From DATIRA01 sp963766505 (GTDB lineage Bacteria; Pseudomonadota; Gammaproteobacteria; Steroidobacterales; Steroidobacteraceae), in NCBI GenBank assembly GCA_963766505.1, contig CAVYAL010000005.1:620001-684000 (forward strand): DNA of 64,000 nucleotides, given 5' to 3'. The notes below the pieces were generated by a model, which had not been told where the DNA came from, did no database searches, and was given only the letters and a program-made list of their open reading frames with translations. Position numbers and translations under genes: made by a program. The stretch's first letter is position 1. The number at the start of each line of letters is the position of its first letter. Positions 7,217 to 15,202 of the stretch are shown one piece after another.

Positions 7217-7972
7217 ATGGAGACAGCGGGCAGGCCGTTGAGCGAGATTCCGGCGATCAATCGTTTCCTGAGCTACTGCAGGATCCGAACGGTGCCGTCC
7301 AAGACCGTGCTGATCCATGCCGGTGACGTTCCTGACGTCCTGTATTTCGTGATCAAGGGCTCGGTCGAGGTCCTGATCGAGGACGAGGAAGGTAACGAGA
7401 TGGTCCTTGCCTACCTGAACAAGGGCCAGTTCTTCGGCGAGATGGGACTGTTCAACGATCAGCCGCAGCGCAGCGCCTGGGTCCGCACCCGCACGCAGTG
7501 CGAGCTGGCGGAGATGACCTACCCTCGCTTCCGCCAGATCGCCGCCGAGAGCCCGACCCTGCTGTTCGAGCTGGCGACACAGCTCGCGAGCCGCCTCGAC
7601 CGGACGAACCGCAAGCTCGGGGACCTCGCTTTCGTGGATGTGACGGGACGGGTGGCGCACGCGATCATGGACCTGTGCAACGAGCCGGACGCCATGACTC
7701 ATCCCGAGGGCACCCAGATCAAGGTCAGCCGGCAGGAACTGTCGCGCCTGGTCGGCTGCTCGCGCGAGATGGCGGGCCGCGTGCTGAAGGTTCTCGAGGA
7801 GCAGGGACTGCTCACCGCACGCGGCAAGACGATGGTCGTCTACGGAGTCCGTCCGAAGCTCAAGGGCAAGGCCGCGCAGATCTCGAGCCAGCCTGCCGCA
7901 CCTTCGCCGCTGGCGCTGCGCAGCCGCAAGGCGACCACGGCAGACGACGAGGACGAGGACGAGGAGGACTGA
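7217..7972 (+). CDS. crp: cAMP receptor protein (Crp/Vfr family) with acidic C-terminal tail
   Basis: Global cAMP-dependent transcription regulator. The cyclic-nucleotide pocket is intact: FFGEMGLF (72-79), then PQRSAW (83-88), giving Glu75, Arg85, Ser86 and Thr130 for E. coli Glu72, Arg82, Ser83 and Thr127. The helix-turn-helix SRQELSRLVGCSREMAGRVL (171-190) keeps the DNA-contacting Arg183, Glu184 and Arg188, so a TGTGA/TCACA-type site is expected. ATG 7217 has AAGGGAG 6 nt upstream and is preferred over ATG 7199, whose AAGG is only 1 nt away. After the normal end near residue 212 comes an unusual tail of about 40 residues ending in DDEDEDEED. Confidence 0.93.
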   Translation: METAGRPLSEIPAINRFLSYCRIRTVPSKTVLIHAGDVPDVLYFVIKGSVEVLIEDEEGNEMVLAYLNKGQFFGEMGLFNDQPQRSAWVRTRTQCELAEMTYPRFRQIAAESPTLLFELATQLASRLDRTNRKLGDLAFVDVTGRVAHAIMDLCNEPDAMTHPEGTQIKVSRQELSRLVGCSREMAGRVLKVLEEQGLLTARGKTMVVYGVRPKLKGKAAQISSQPAAPSPLALRSRKATTADDEDEDEED

Positions 7973-7991
7973 GCGAAGCCCGGCTCAGTCC
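7966..7991. other. hairpin spanning the crp and rpe stop codons
   Basis: GGACTGAGC (7966-7974) pairs perfectly with GCTCAGTCC (7983-7991) around an 8-nt loop. The stem includes both convergent stop codons, TGA of crp and TCA (minus-strand TGA) of rpe. There is no U tract. It may act as a weak bidirectional terminator or as 3'-end protection. Confidence 0.5.
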
Positions 7992-8671
7992 CGCGTCGCA
8001 GAACCTCGGGTGGCAATCTGCGCGCGCATGGCCTCGATCGTGGCCCCGTAGTCCCCCGACCCGAAGATCGCAGACCCTGCGACGAACGTGTCCGCGCCGG
8101 CGGCTGCGATCGCGCCGATGTTGTCCACCTTCACGCCCCCGTCCACCTCCAGGCGGATCTCGCGACCGCTCGCATCGATCAGTTCCCGTACCCGCCTGAT
8201 CTTCGGCAGCACCGACGGAATGAAGGCCTGGCCGCCGAAGCCCGGGTTCACGGACATCAGCAGGATCATGTCCACCTTGTCCAGCACGTGGTCCAGCCAG
8301 GCCAGCGGCGTCGCCGGGTTGAATACCAGCCCCGGGCGACAGCCCTGCTCCCTGATCAGGCCGAGCGTACGGTCGACGTGCTCGCTCGCCTCGGGATGAA
8401 ACGTGATCCAGCTCGCTCCCGCCCTGGCGAAATCCGGAATGATCCGGTCCACCGGCTTCACCATCAGGTGCACGTCTATCGGCGCCTCGATCCCATGCTT
8501 GCGCAGCGCCTCGCAGACCAGCGGCCCGATGGTCAGATTAGGGACGTAGTGGTTGTCCATCACGTCGAAGTGGACGATGTCCGCGCCGGCGTCGAGCACC
8601 GCGCCGACTTCCTCGCCCAGCCTCGCGAAATCAGCCGAAAGTATCGAGGGAGCAATCCATGGTTTCAGCAT
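7985..8671 (-). CDS. rpe: ribulose-phosphate 3-epimerase
   Basis: Interconverts ribulose 5-phosphate and xylulose 5-phosphate (pentose phosphate or Calvin cycle). TIM-barrel protein of 228 residues. Active-site signatures are PSILSADFARLGEE (9-22), HFDVMDNHYVPN (34-45), DVHLMV (66-71), MSVNPGFGGQ and EVDGGV, covering the metal-binding His and Asp residues. Start 8671 is the standard N-terminus MLKPWIAPSIL. It converges with crp; djlA lies behind it on the same strand, 46 bp away. The gph-trpE genes that often follow rpe are absent. Confidence 0.97.
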   Translation of the reverse strand: MLKPWIAPSILSADFARLGEEVGAVLDAGADIVHFDVMDNHYVPNLTIGPLVCEALRKHGIEAPIDVHLMVKPVDRIIPDFARAGASWITFHPEASEHVDRTLGLIREQGCRPGLVFNPATPLAWLDHVLDKVDMILLMSVNPGFGGQAFIPSVLPKIRRVRELIDASGREIRLEVDGGVKVDNIGAIAAAGADTFVAGSAIFGSGDYGATIEAMRAQIATRGSATRD

Positions 8672-8717
8672 CGCGGGTCTCCATCGGTCGTCGATGAAAC
8701 TCTAGCAGGGACCGCGG

Positions 8718-9515
8718 CTATTTCATGCCGCGGTGACGCTTGACGATCTCGTAGGCCTCGAGGATCTGGCGGGTACGCTCCTGCGCGGCCGCCACCATCG
8801 ACTCGGGCAGGCCGTTCGAGACGAGCTTGTCCGGATGATTGCGGCTCATCAGGCGGCGGTATGCGCGCCTGACCTCGGCGTCCGTGTTCTGCGGCGTCAC
8901 ACCCAGCAGCTGGTAGGCATCGGACAGCCGGCTCGGCTCACTGCGCCGCCGGGCACCCGGGTTCTGTGCCGCGCCGCGCATCCTGAGCATGGCCTCCAGC
9001 GCGGCGAACTCGATGCTGGACACCCCGAGCGCTGCACAGATCCGCTGGAAAACGGCACGCGACGCGGCGTTGAGTCCGTCCGCGCGCAGCGCGGCCTCGA
9101 GCTGGATCTGGATGAACAGCCTGCGCAGGTCCTCGCGGCCGGACGTGAGCTCCCCCAGCGCGGCGAGTGCCTGCTCGAGCGGGAAGTCGCCCTGCTTGCC
9201 TTCGTTGAAAAAGTCGATCGCGCGGCGTACGTCCGCTTCGCCCAGAGAAAAGCGCTGCATCGCCTCGCGTGCCGCGTCGATCTCGCGCTCCGATACCCGC
9301 CCATCCGCCTTGGCGACGTGGCCCATGACCTGGAAGGTCGCGCTGAAGAAGGCCAGCTGCAGGTCGCGCGGACTCGCGCCCACTCGTCCCTGGCGCCGGA
9401 CCGAGGCCTGCTGGTCGAACAGGTGCCCGATCAGGAATCCGACGATCGCGCCGAAAAGGCCGCGCCCGATGATGGCGCCGAGGGCCGCGCCGATTATCTT
9501 TCCGTACCAGCTCAT
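8718..9515 (-). CDS. djlA: DjlA-like co-chaperone (TerB domain plus J domain)
   Basis: Membrane-anchored DnaJ-type co-chaperone of 265 residues (E. coli DjlA 271). An N-terminal membrane segment (about 5-32, MSWYGKIIGAALGAIIGRGL...) is followed by a TerB-like helical region and a C-terminal J domain (about 198-262) with the HPD triad at 227-229. It should stimulate DnaK ATPase at the inner membrane. Start 9515 has AAGGA upstream and matches the family N-terminus WYGKIIG; the long upstream extension of the frame runs antisense into purC and is rejected. Confidence 0.9.
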   Translation of the reverse strand: MSWYGKIIGAALGAIIGRGLFGAIVGFLIGHLFDQQASVRRQGRVGASPRDLQLAFFSATFQVMGHVAKADGRVSEREIDAAREAMQRFSLGEADVRRAIDFFNEGKQGDFPLEQALAALGELTSGREDLRRLFIQIQLEAALRADGLNAASRAVFQRICAALGVSSIEFAALEAMLRMRGAAQNPGARRRSEPSRLSDAYQLLGVTPQNTDAEVRRAYRRLMSRNHPDKLVSNGLPESMVAAAQERTRQILEAYEIVKRHRGMK

Positions 9516-9624
9516 GGATTCCTTGACCGTCGGGGAATGCGCCTGCAAAACTCGGTGGCCGCCCCGAAAGCCTATGGTATCAGCCTGTTGCTGCGAGGCG
9601 GGCGACCTCACCCGGAGCGAAGCC

Positions 9625-10527
9625 ATGTCTACCGCGAACACGATTTCCCCGCCGATGCACGAGTCCAGGCTGAGTGGCCTCGAACGACTGCACCAGGGCA
9701 AGGTCCGGGACATCTACGCCGTCGATGACGAGCACATGCTGATCGTCACGACCGACCGCCTCAGCGCGTTCGACGTCGTGCTGCCCGACCCCATTCCCGG
9801 CAAGGGCCGGGTGCTGACCCGGATCTCGAATTTCTGGTTCGACCGCACCGGGCACATCATCCCGAATCACCTCGCGGCGATCCCGCTCGAGCAGGTGGTA
9901 CCGGACCCCGCGGAACGGGCGCTGATCGCCGACCGCAGCGTGGTCGTGCGGAAACTGGCGGCACTGCCGGTCGAGGCGGTGGTGCGGGGTTACCTGATCG
10001 GATCGGGCTGGAAGGACTACCAGCGCAGCGGCGCCGTCTGCGGGATCACGCTGCCGCCGGGGCTGCGCATGGCCGACCGGCTGCCGGAACCGATCTTCAC
10101 GCCGGCGACCAAGGCCGAGCGCGGCATGCACGACGAGAATGTCGGCTTCGGTGAGGTCGTTTCCGCGATCGGCGCGGAACTCGCCGGGCGGATGCGCGCG
10201 ACGGCGCTGGAGCTGTACCGTTACGCAGCCGCACACGCCCTCGAGCGCGGCATCATCATCGCGGACACGAAGTTCGAGTTCGGCACCGACCAGCAGGGTC
10301 GCCTGGTACTGATCGACGAGGCTCTCACCCCGGACTCCTCGCGCTTCTGGCCCGTGGACAGCTATCGCCCCGGGTCGAGCCCGCCGTCCTTCGACAAGCA
10401 GTACGTACGCGACTACCTCGAGACGCTGGACTGGGACAAGACGCCCCCGGCGCCGCACCTGCCCGAGGAAGTCATCCGCGGGACGAGCGAGCGATACGAG
10501 GAAGCCCTGCGGCGCCTCACGACCTGA
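9625..10527 (+). CDS. purC: SAICAR synthase
   Basis: Phosphoribosylaminoimidazole-succinocarboxamide synthase, joining CAIR and aspartate with ATP in purine synthesis. It is 300 residues, the longer form. LHQGKVRDIYAVDDEHMLIV and DRLSAFDVVLPDPIPGKG near the N-terminus, ADTKFEFG, and DEALTPDSSRFW near the C-terminus are diagnostic. ATG 9625 has GGAG with 7-nt spacing; ATG 9655 is an alternative. The last 11 bp overlap the end of the converging BtuF-like gene. purE and purK lie about 4 kb away on the same strand. Confidence 0.96.
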   Translation: MSTANTISPPMHESRLSGLERLHQGKVRDIYAVDDEHMLIVTTDRLSAFDVVLPDPIPGKGRVLTRISNFWFDRTGHIIPNHLAAIPLEQVVPDPAERALIADRSVVVRKLAALPVEAVVRGYLIGSGWKDYQRSGAVCGITLPPGLRMADRLPEPIFTPATKAERGMHDENVGFGEVVSAIGAELAGRMRATALELYRYAAAHALERGIIIADTKFEFGTDQQGRLVLIDEALTPDSSRFWPVDSYRPGSSPPSFDKQYVRDYLETLDWDKTPPAPHLPEEVIRGTSERYEEALRRLTT

Positions 10528-11332
10528 GCCGCGACCAGTTCGCGATCACCCGATGGAGTTCCCGGACGCCATCGGTCAGCGCCGCAGGTCCCGGCTGCAG
10601 GATGATCGATGACTTCACCTCGTGCAGTTCACCGTCGCGAACCGCTGGAACGCCCGCCCAGCCTGGTCGCTCCCGGACGGCGCGGGGGCTGAACTTCTTG
10701 CCGCACCAGGAGCCGAAGATGATGTCCGGTGCGCGACGCACGATTTCCACAGGGTCGCGGATGATCCGATCCCTGCCGAGCGGCTCGGCAGCGAGTTCCG
10801 GGAATACGTTGTCGCCACCGGCGATTTCCAGCAGCTCCGATACCCAGCGGATCGCGGAGATCGGCGGCTCGTCCCACTCCTCGAAGTAGACCCTGGGCCG
10901 GCGCGGCAACAGCGACGCGGCCTGTCGTATCTGCTCGAGGCCCGCCTCGAGCTCGTGGGCGAGTGCCCGCGCCCGTGTCTCGCATCCGACCATGCCCCCG
11001 AGCATGCGGATCATGGCGAGGATCTGCGGCACGCTGCGCTGGTTGAAGACGTGCACCTCGCAGCCGCGCCGCGCGAGCTCCGCGCCGATCTCCGCCTGCA
11101 GATCCGAGAACCCGAGCACGAGGTCCGGCCTCAGCGCCTCGATCCGGTCGAGCTTCGCGCTGGTGAAGGCAGACACCCGCGGCTTCTCGCGCCGGGCGCG
11201 CGGCGGCCGCACCGTGAAGCCAGAGATGCCGGCGATGCGCCAGTCTTCGCCGAGCAGGTACAGGACCTCGGTCGTCTCCTCGGTCAGGCAGACGATCCGG
11301 CAGGGGTATTCGTCGGCGCGCGCCTCGCTCAT
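10517..11332 (-). CDS. BtuF/FecB-like substrate-binding protein without signal peptide
   Basis: A 271-residue member of the helical-backbone periplasmic-binding family (cobalamin/iron-siderophore binding, COG0614-like). Supporting segments are the early RIVCLTEETTEVLYLLGE, the domain-swap region with KLDRIEALRPDLVLGFSDLQ, and a C-terminal half with WVSELLEIAGGDNVFPE and DIIFGSWCGKKF. The N-terminus MSEARADEYPCRIVCL has neither a hydrophobic core nor a lipobox, so the protein should be cytosolic. No permease, ATPase or TonB receptor gene is adjacent. The ligand cannot be inferred. It is divergent from the YihY gene. Confidence 0.75.
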   Translation of the reverse strand: MSEARADEYPCRIVCLTEETTEVLYLLGEDWRIAGISGFTVRPPRARREKPRVSAFTSAKLDRIEALRPDLVLGFSDLQAEIGAELARRGCEVHVFNQRSVPQILAMIRMLGGMVGCETRARALAHELEAGLEQIRQAASLLPRRPRVYFEEWDEPPISAIRWVSELLEIAGGDNVFPELAAEPLGRDRIIRDPVEIVRRAPDIIFGSWCGKKFSPRAVRERPGWAGVPAVRDGELHEVKSSIILQPGPAALTDGVRELHRVIANWSRLRS

Positions 11333-11405
11333 CGTGGCTAATCTAGCACTTGCCGCTGGTCGGCCCGCCGTGCAAGGCTTGAACGATCGCCTCCAGGAGT
11401 GGCCG

Positions 11406-12710
11406 ATGTTCCAGGCCGTGCAGCGCCAGGCCGAGCACTTGCTCTTCGATGTGCCCGACGAGCTCGGGCTGAAGCCGCTGCGCTGGCTGGCAGTCCCGAT
11501 GCGCTATCTCTATGCGCTGCTGCGGGACCTGGCGCGCGGCGACCTGGGCCTGCGCGCGATGAGCCTGGTTTACTCGACGCTGTTCGCAACCGTGCCGATC
11601 GTCGCGGTCTCCGTGGCGATCCTGCAGCTGTTCGGCTTCCACCGGGAAATCGAAACCGCGCTGCTGGAATTCGTCAAGCCCCTCGGCGCGCGGGGCGCGG
11701 AACTGATCGCGCAGATCATGACGTTCGTGGACAACGTGCAGGGCGCGGTGCTCGGGACCGTCGGATTCGCGTTCCTGCTCTACACCGTCGTGACGATGAT
11801 CCAGAAGGTGGAGGAAGCCCTCAATTTCACCTGGCACGTGCAGCGGCCGCGATCACTCGCCCGGCGGGCGACAGAGTACCTGGTGGTCATGGTCATCGGG
11901 CCGGTGATCGCGGTCACCGCGATGGTGCTGCTCGCGTCGATCGAGGCCAGCGAGGTCGTCGCGCGGCTGTCGGGTCTGGCAAACGGATCCGGGCCGGCCG
12001 GAACCGAGATCCGGTTTGCACCTCACCTTCTGATCATCGGCCTGTTCGCGTTCGTGTACGTCTACATGCCCAACACGCGGGTCCGGCTCGGACCGGCACT
12101 GGTCGGCGCGACCTTCGCCGGCGTGCTCTGGGCAGCCGTTGGCGCGTTGTTCGCCAGGATCGTGGTCTACTCGACCAAGACGCTGGTGATCTATGCCGGA
12201 TTTGCGGTCGTGCTGCTCTCGCTCGTATGGCTGCACCTGAGCTGGCTGATACTGCTGCTCGGAGCACAGCTGTCCTTCTACGTGCAGCATCCCGAGTACC
12301 TGCGTACCGGCCACTCGGACATACCGATGACGGGAGCGCTGCGCGAGAGACTGGCGATGTCCGTGATGTTCCTGGTGGGCCGCAGTTTCCTCGAGGGCGG
12401 GAAACGCTGGAGCATCAACGCGCTGGCCGAGCGCCTCGAGGTGCCCGGCACGGTCATCGACGAGGTCGTTTCCGCGCTCGAGCAGCACGGGCTGGTGCTG
12501 ACCGCGGAGGATGACACGGTGGCACCTGCCCGCGCACTGGACTCGATCGGGCTCGATCAGGTCATGGATGCGATCCGCAACGAAACCCACGACCCGCGCA
12601 GACCCGTACCTCAGCCGGTGCCTACGGCAGACGCGGCGAGCAGTGCCGCGGAATCGGCAATGATGGACAGCATGAAGGGCCGAAGCCTGCGCGATCTGGT
12701 CGGGCCCTGA
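11406..12710 (+). CDS. YihY/BrkB-family inner-membrane protein
   Basis: A 434-residue polytopic membrane protein of the YihY (formerly Rbn) family; the molecular role is unknown, and the old RNase BN assignment was withdrawn. About six transmembrane helices lie between residues 45 and 290, including a YSTLFATVPIVAVSVAILQL segment, VMVIGPVIAVTAMVLLA and FAVVLLSLVWLHLSWLILLL. The last 120 residues form a soluble domain resembling a winged helix (INALAERLEVPGTVIDEVV), then a Pro/Ala-rich tail. ATG 11406 has AGGAG 7 nt upstream. It is divergent from the BtuF-like gene and converges on pmbA. Confidence 0.87.
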   Translation: MFQAVQRQAEHLLFDVPDELGLKPLRWLAVPMRYLYALLRDLARGDLGLRAMSLVYSTLFATVPIVAVSVAILQLFGFHREIETALLEFVKPLGARGAELIAQIMTFVDNVQGAVLGTVGFAFLLYTVVTMIQKVEEALNFTWHVQRPRSLARRATEYLVVMVIGPVIAVTAMVLLASIEASEVVARLSGLANGSGPAGTEIRFAPHLLIIGLFAFVYVYMPNTRVRLGPALVGATFAGVLWAAVGALFARIVVYSTKTLVIYAGFAVVLLSLVWLHLSWLILLLGAQLSFYVQHPEYLRTGHSDIPMTGALRERLAMSVMFLVGRSFLEGGKRWSINALAERLEVPGTVIDEVVSALEQHGLVLTAEDDTVAPARALDSIGLDQVMDAIRNETHDPRRPVPQPVPTADAASSAAESAMMDSMKGRSLRDLVGP

Positions 12711-12733
12711 CACTGCTGCCGCGCCGGACGGGA

Positions 12734-14083
12734 TCAGTCCCCGGCGACCGTCATCTCCGAGATCAGGACCGAGCCGGTGCGGATGCCGCCGCGGACGTCG
12801 AGGTCACTGCCGACCTCGACGATCTGCCGGTACATGTCCTTCAGGTTGCCTGCGATCGTCACTTCGTGGACCGGGTGCACGATGCGCCCGTTCTCTACCC
12901 AGAAGCCTGCGGCTCCGCGGGAGTAGTCGCCAGTGACGCCGTTGACACCCTGGCCCATCAGTTCCGTCACGAGCAAGCCGCGACCCATCAGCGCCAGCAT
13001 CTGCTCGAAGTCCCTGCCACGCCCGTGGACGATCAGGTTGTGCGTGCCGCCTGCGTTGCCGGTCGTGCGCAACCCGAGCTTGCGAGCCGAGTACGCGCTC
13101 AGCACGTAGCCGAGCAGCACGCCCCCCTCGACGATTTCCCTGTCGCAGGTGCGAACGCCCTCATGATCGAACGGAGCGCTTGCCAGAGCGCGGGGCAGGT
13201 GCGGCCGCTCGGAGATCGCGAACCAGTCCGGAAAGATCCGTTCGCCCGCTGCGTCGAGCAGGAACGAGGCCCGGCGGTACTGGCTGCCGCCACGGATCGC
13301 GCCGACGAAGTGCCCGATGAGTCCGCGAGCCACCTCGGGACTGAACAGCACCGGCAGCCTGGCCGTAGGGAGCTTGCGGGCACCGAGGCGCCGCACGGTC
13401 CGCTCTCCACTGCGGCGGCCGACCTGCACCACGTCCTCGAGTTCCCGCCAGTCGCGGGCCGTCGAGTACCAGTAGTCGCGCTCCATGGAACCGTTTTCGC
13501 TGCCGAGCACGGCGCAGCTGACGCTGTGGACCGTTCCGGGGTAGGCCCCGCGGAAGCCGTGTGAATTGCCGTAGGCCCTGAGACCTCGGTGGGTGCCGAC
13601 CGACGCACCCTCCGAATTGGTGATGCGTGCATCCACGCCCATCGCGGCGGCTTCGCAGGCCATTGCCATTTCGCAGGCCTGCTCGGGACTCAGGTCCCAG
13701 GGGTGCGACAGCTGCAGATCGGGCACCTCGCCGGCCAGGTCCTCGGGATCGGCGAGGCCGGCACAGGCGTCCTCGGCCGTGAAGCGCGCGATGCTGCAGG
13801 CCTTGGCGACGGTCTCACGGAGCGCATCGGCGCCGAGGTCCGAAGTGCTGGCGCTGCCCTTGTGCGTGCCGAAGTAGACGGTGACCGCCATGCCTCGGTC
13901 GCGGTGGTACTCGATCGTCTCGACCTCGCCGAGCCGCGCCGTCACGCTCAGGCCCACGTCCATGCTGACGGCCGCCTCCGCCTGTGACGCGCCCAGGGCA
14001 TCCGCCTCCTCGAGCGCGATGTCCACCAGCGCCAGCAGATCTGGCCATTCCGCGACCGGCACTGCCGGCTTGTCCTTGCTCAT
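12734..14083 (-). CDS. pmbA: TldE/PmbA metalloprotease subunit
   Basis: Partner of TldD in the hetero-oligomeric TldD/TldE protease, known in E. coli for microcin B17 maturation and CcdA degradation. It is 449 residues. Family segments include GSASTSDLGADALRETV, ITNSEGASV, LPVLFSPEVARGLIGHF, NAGGTHNLIV, and GVTGDYSRGAAGFWVENG near the C-terminus. As in other TldE proteins, no HExxxH is present; TldD supplies it. ATG 14083 (MSKDKP) has AGGA close by; a GTG four codons upstream is possible. It is divergent from darP, exactly as pmbA and yjgA are in E. coli. Confidence 0.95.
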   Translation of the reverse strand: MSKDKPAVPVAEWPDLLALVDIALEEADALGASQAEAAVSMDVGLSVTARLGEVETIEYHRDRGMAVTVYFGTHKGSASTSDLGADALRETVAKACSIARFTAEDACAGLADPEDLAGEVPDLQLSHPWDLSPEQACEMAMACEAAAMGVDARITNSEGASVGTHRGLRAYGNSHGFRGAYPGTVHSVSCAVLGSENGSMERDYWYSTARDWRELEDVVQVGRRSGERTVRRLGARKLPTARLPVLFSPEVARGLIGHFVGAIRGGSQYRRASFLLDAAGERIFPDWFAISERPHLPRALASAPFDHEGVRTCDREIVEGGVLLGYVLSAYSARKLGLRTTGNAGGTHNLIVHGRGRDFEQMLALMGRGLLVTELMGQGVNGVTGDYSRGAAGFWVENGRIVHPVHEVTIAGNLKDMYRQIVEVGSDLDVRGGIRTGSVLISEMTVAGD

Positions 14084-14110
14084 CGTCCTGTCCACGTGTC
14101 GGGAGCGGCG

Positions 14111-14119
14111 ATTCTAGCA
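14111..14119 (-). promoter_or_regulatory. extended -10 of pmbA
   Basis: Minus-strand TGCTAGAAT: an extended TGn motif plus TAGAAT (5 of 6). The predicted start is near 14104, about 21 nt before pmbA. No clear -35. Confidence 0.42.
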
Positions 14120-14143
14120 GCGGAACGACCCTCCGCCCCCGCG

Positions 14144-14152
14144 TGCTAGCAT
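14144..14152 (+). promoter_or_regulatory. extended -10 of darP
   Basis: TGCTAGCAT: an extended TGn followed by TAGCAT. A start 7 nt downstream would fall at 14159, on the second of two adjacent darP ATGs, which implies a leaderless mRNA. No -35 is visible. Confidence 0.42.
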
Positions 14153-14155
14153 CGG

Positions 14156-14671
14156 ATGATGAAACGCGCCGCCGAGGGCGGAATCGAGCCGCCGAGCAAG
14201 AGCGAGCTGAAGCGCCGCAGCCAGCAGATCGAGCGACTCGGCGAGCAGCTGGTCGACCTTCCGGCCGCACAGCTCGACGACGCGCCGCTGCCGGAGAAAC
14301 TGCGTGATGCCGTCGAGGCCGCTCGCCGCATCACCAGCCACGGCGCGCGCCTGCGCCAGCGCCAGTACGTCGGCAAGCTGATGCGCGGCATCGACGTCGA
14401 GCCGATACGCGAGTACCTGGCCCGGCTCGCCGCAGCAGACCAGCGGCGCATCCGTCGCGAGCACGACGTCGAGGACTGGCGGGCGCGCCTGATCGCCGAC
14501 CAGCAAGCGGCCTGGACGGAGCTTGCAGAGCGCATCGGCGCGGCCGACCTCGCGGAGCTGCGCGCGCTCGCGCGGCAAGCCCGGGCGGAACAGGGCTCGA
14601 CCCGCGCCAGCGCGGCCTCGCGCCAGCTCTTTCGCCGCCTGCGGGAGGCGCTGCAGGACGGGCAGCCCTAG
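14156..14671 (+). CDS. darP: DarP (YjgA, DUF615) ribosome-associated protein
   Basis: Helical protein that joins late 50S assembly intermediates and promotes peptidyl-transferase centre maturation. It is 171 residues. The DUF615 pattern is clear: PPSKSELKRRSQQIERLGEQ (12-31), RITSHGARLRQRQYVGKLMR (58-77), and an Arg-rich C-terminal helical pair ending SRQLFRRLREAL. Two ATGs (14156, 14159) are in tandem; neither has a Shine-Dalgarno, and the nearby -10 box suggests 14159 may be the first transcribed codon. Confidence 0.93.
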   Translation: MMKRAAEGGIEPPSKSELKRRSQQIERLGEQLVDLPAAQLDDAPLPEKLRDAVEAARRITSHGARLRQRQYVGKLMRGIDVEPIREYLARLAAADQRRIRREHDVEDWRARLIADQQAAWTELAERIGAADLAELRALARQARAEQGSTRASAASRQLFRRLREALQDGQP

Positions 14672-14689
14672 CGCCGGCGCGCGCCCGTG

Positions 14690-14695
14690 TACAAT
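14690..14695 (+). promoter_or_regulatory. -10 box at the purE start
   Basis: TACAAT (5 of 6) ends 6 bp before the GTG start of purE. Transcription from the usual distance would begin exactly on that GTG (14702). The -35 is unclear. Confidence 0.42.
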
Positions 14696-14701
14696 GCCGC
14701 A

Positions 14702-15202
14702 GTGACCGCGCTGGTAGGCATCATCATGGGTTCGGTCTCCGACTGGGAGACCATGCAGCCGGCTGCCGAGACGCTAGAGGCGCTCGGCGTCGCGTTCGAA
14801 GTGCGCGTCGTCTCGGCTCACCGCACGCCCGACCTGCTGTTCGACTACGCCGCCACGGCTCGCGATCGTGGCCTGAAGGTGCTGATCGCGGGCGCGGGCG
14901 GCGCCGCGCACCTGCCGGGCATGACCGCGGCCAAGACGACGCTGCCGGTGCTCGGCGTCCCGGTGCAGTCGAAGGCGCTGAACGGGCTGGACTCGCTGCT
15001 GTCGATCGTGCAGATGCCCGCCGGCATTCCGGTCGGGACGTTGGCAATAGGGTCAGCGGGCGCGAAGAACGCCGCGCTGCTCGCCGCTGCGATCGTCGCC
15101 AACGAGGACCAGGCGGTGCTGACCGCGCTCGAGGCGTTCCGGCGGTCGCAGACCGAGGCCGTGCTTTCCCGACCCGATCCACGCCGGCCCCCGGACGAAT
15201 GA
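14702..15202 (+). CDS. purE: N5-carboxyaminoimidazole ribonucleotide mutase
   Basis: Class I PurE, converting N5-CAIR to CAIR. It is 166 residues. MGSVSDW (9-15), SAHRTP (38-43, with catalytic His40) and GAGGAAHLPGM (64-74) are the substrate-loop motifs. GTG 14702 is chosen because V-TALVGIIMGS aligns with the N-terminus of Pseudomonas PurE; a GTG at 14687 would add five residues lying over the TACAAT box. The stop overlaps purK in ATGA, so the two are translationally coupled. Confidence 0.95.
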   Translation: MTALVGIIMGSVSDWETMQPAAETLEALGVAFEVRVVSAHRTPDLLFDYAATARDRGLKVLIAGAGGAAHLPGMTAAKTTLPVLGVPVQSKALNGLDSLLSIVQMPAGIPVGTLAIGSAGAKNAALLAAAIVANEDQAVLTALEAFRRSQTEAVLSRPDPRRPPDE

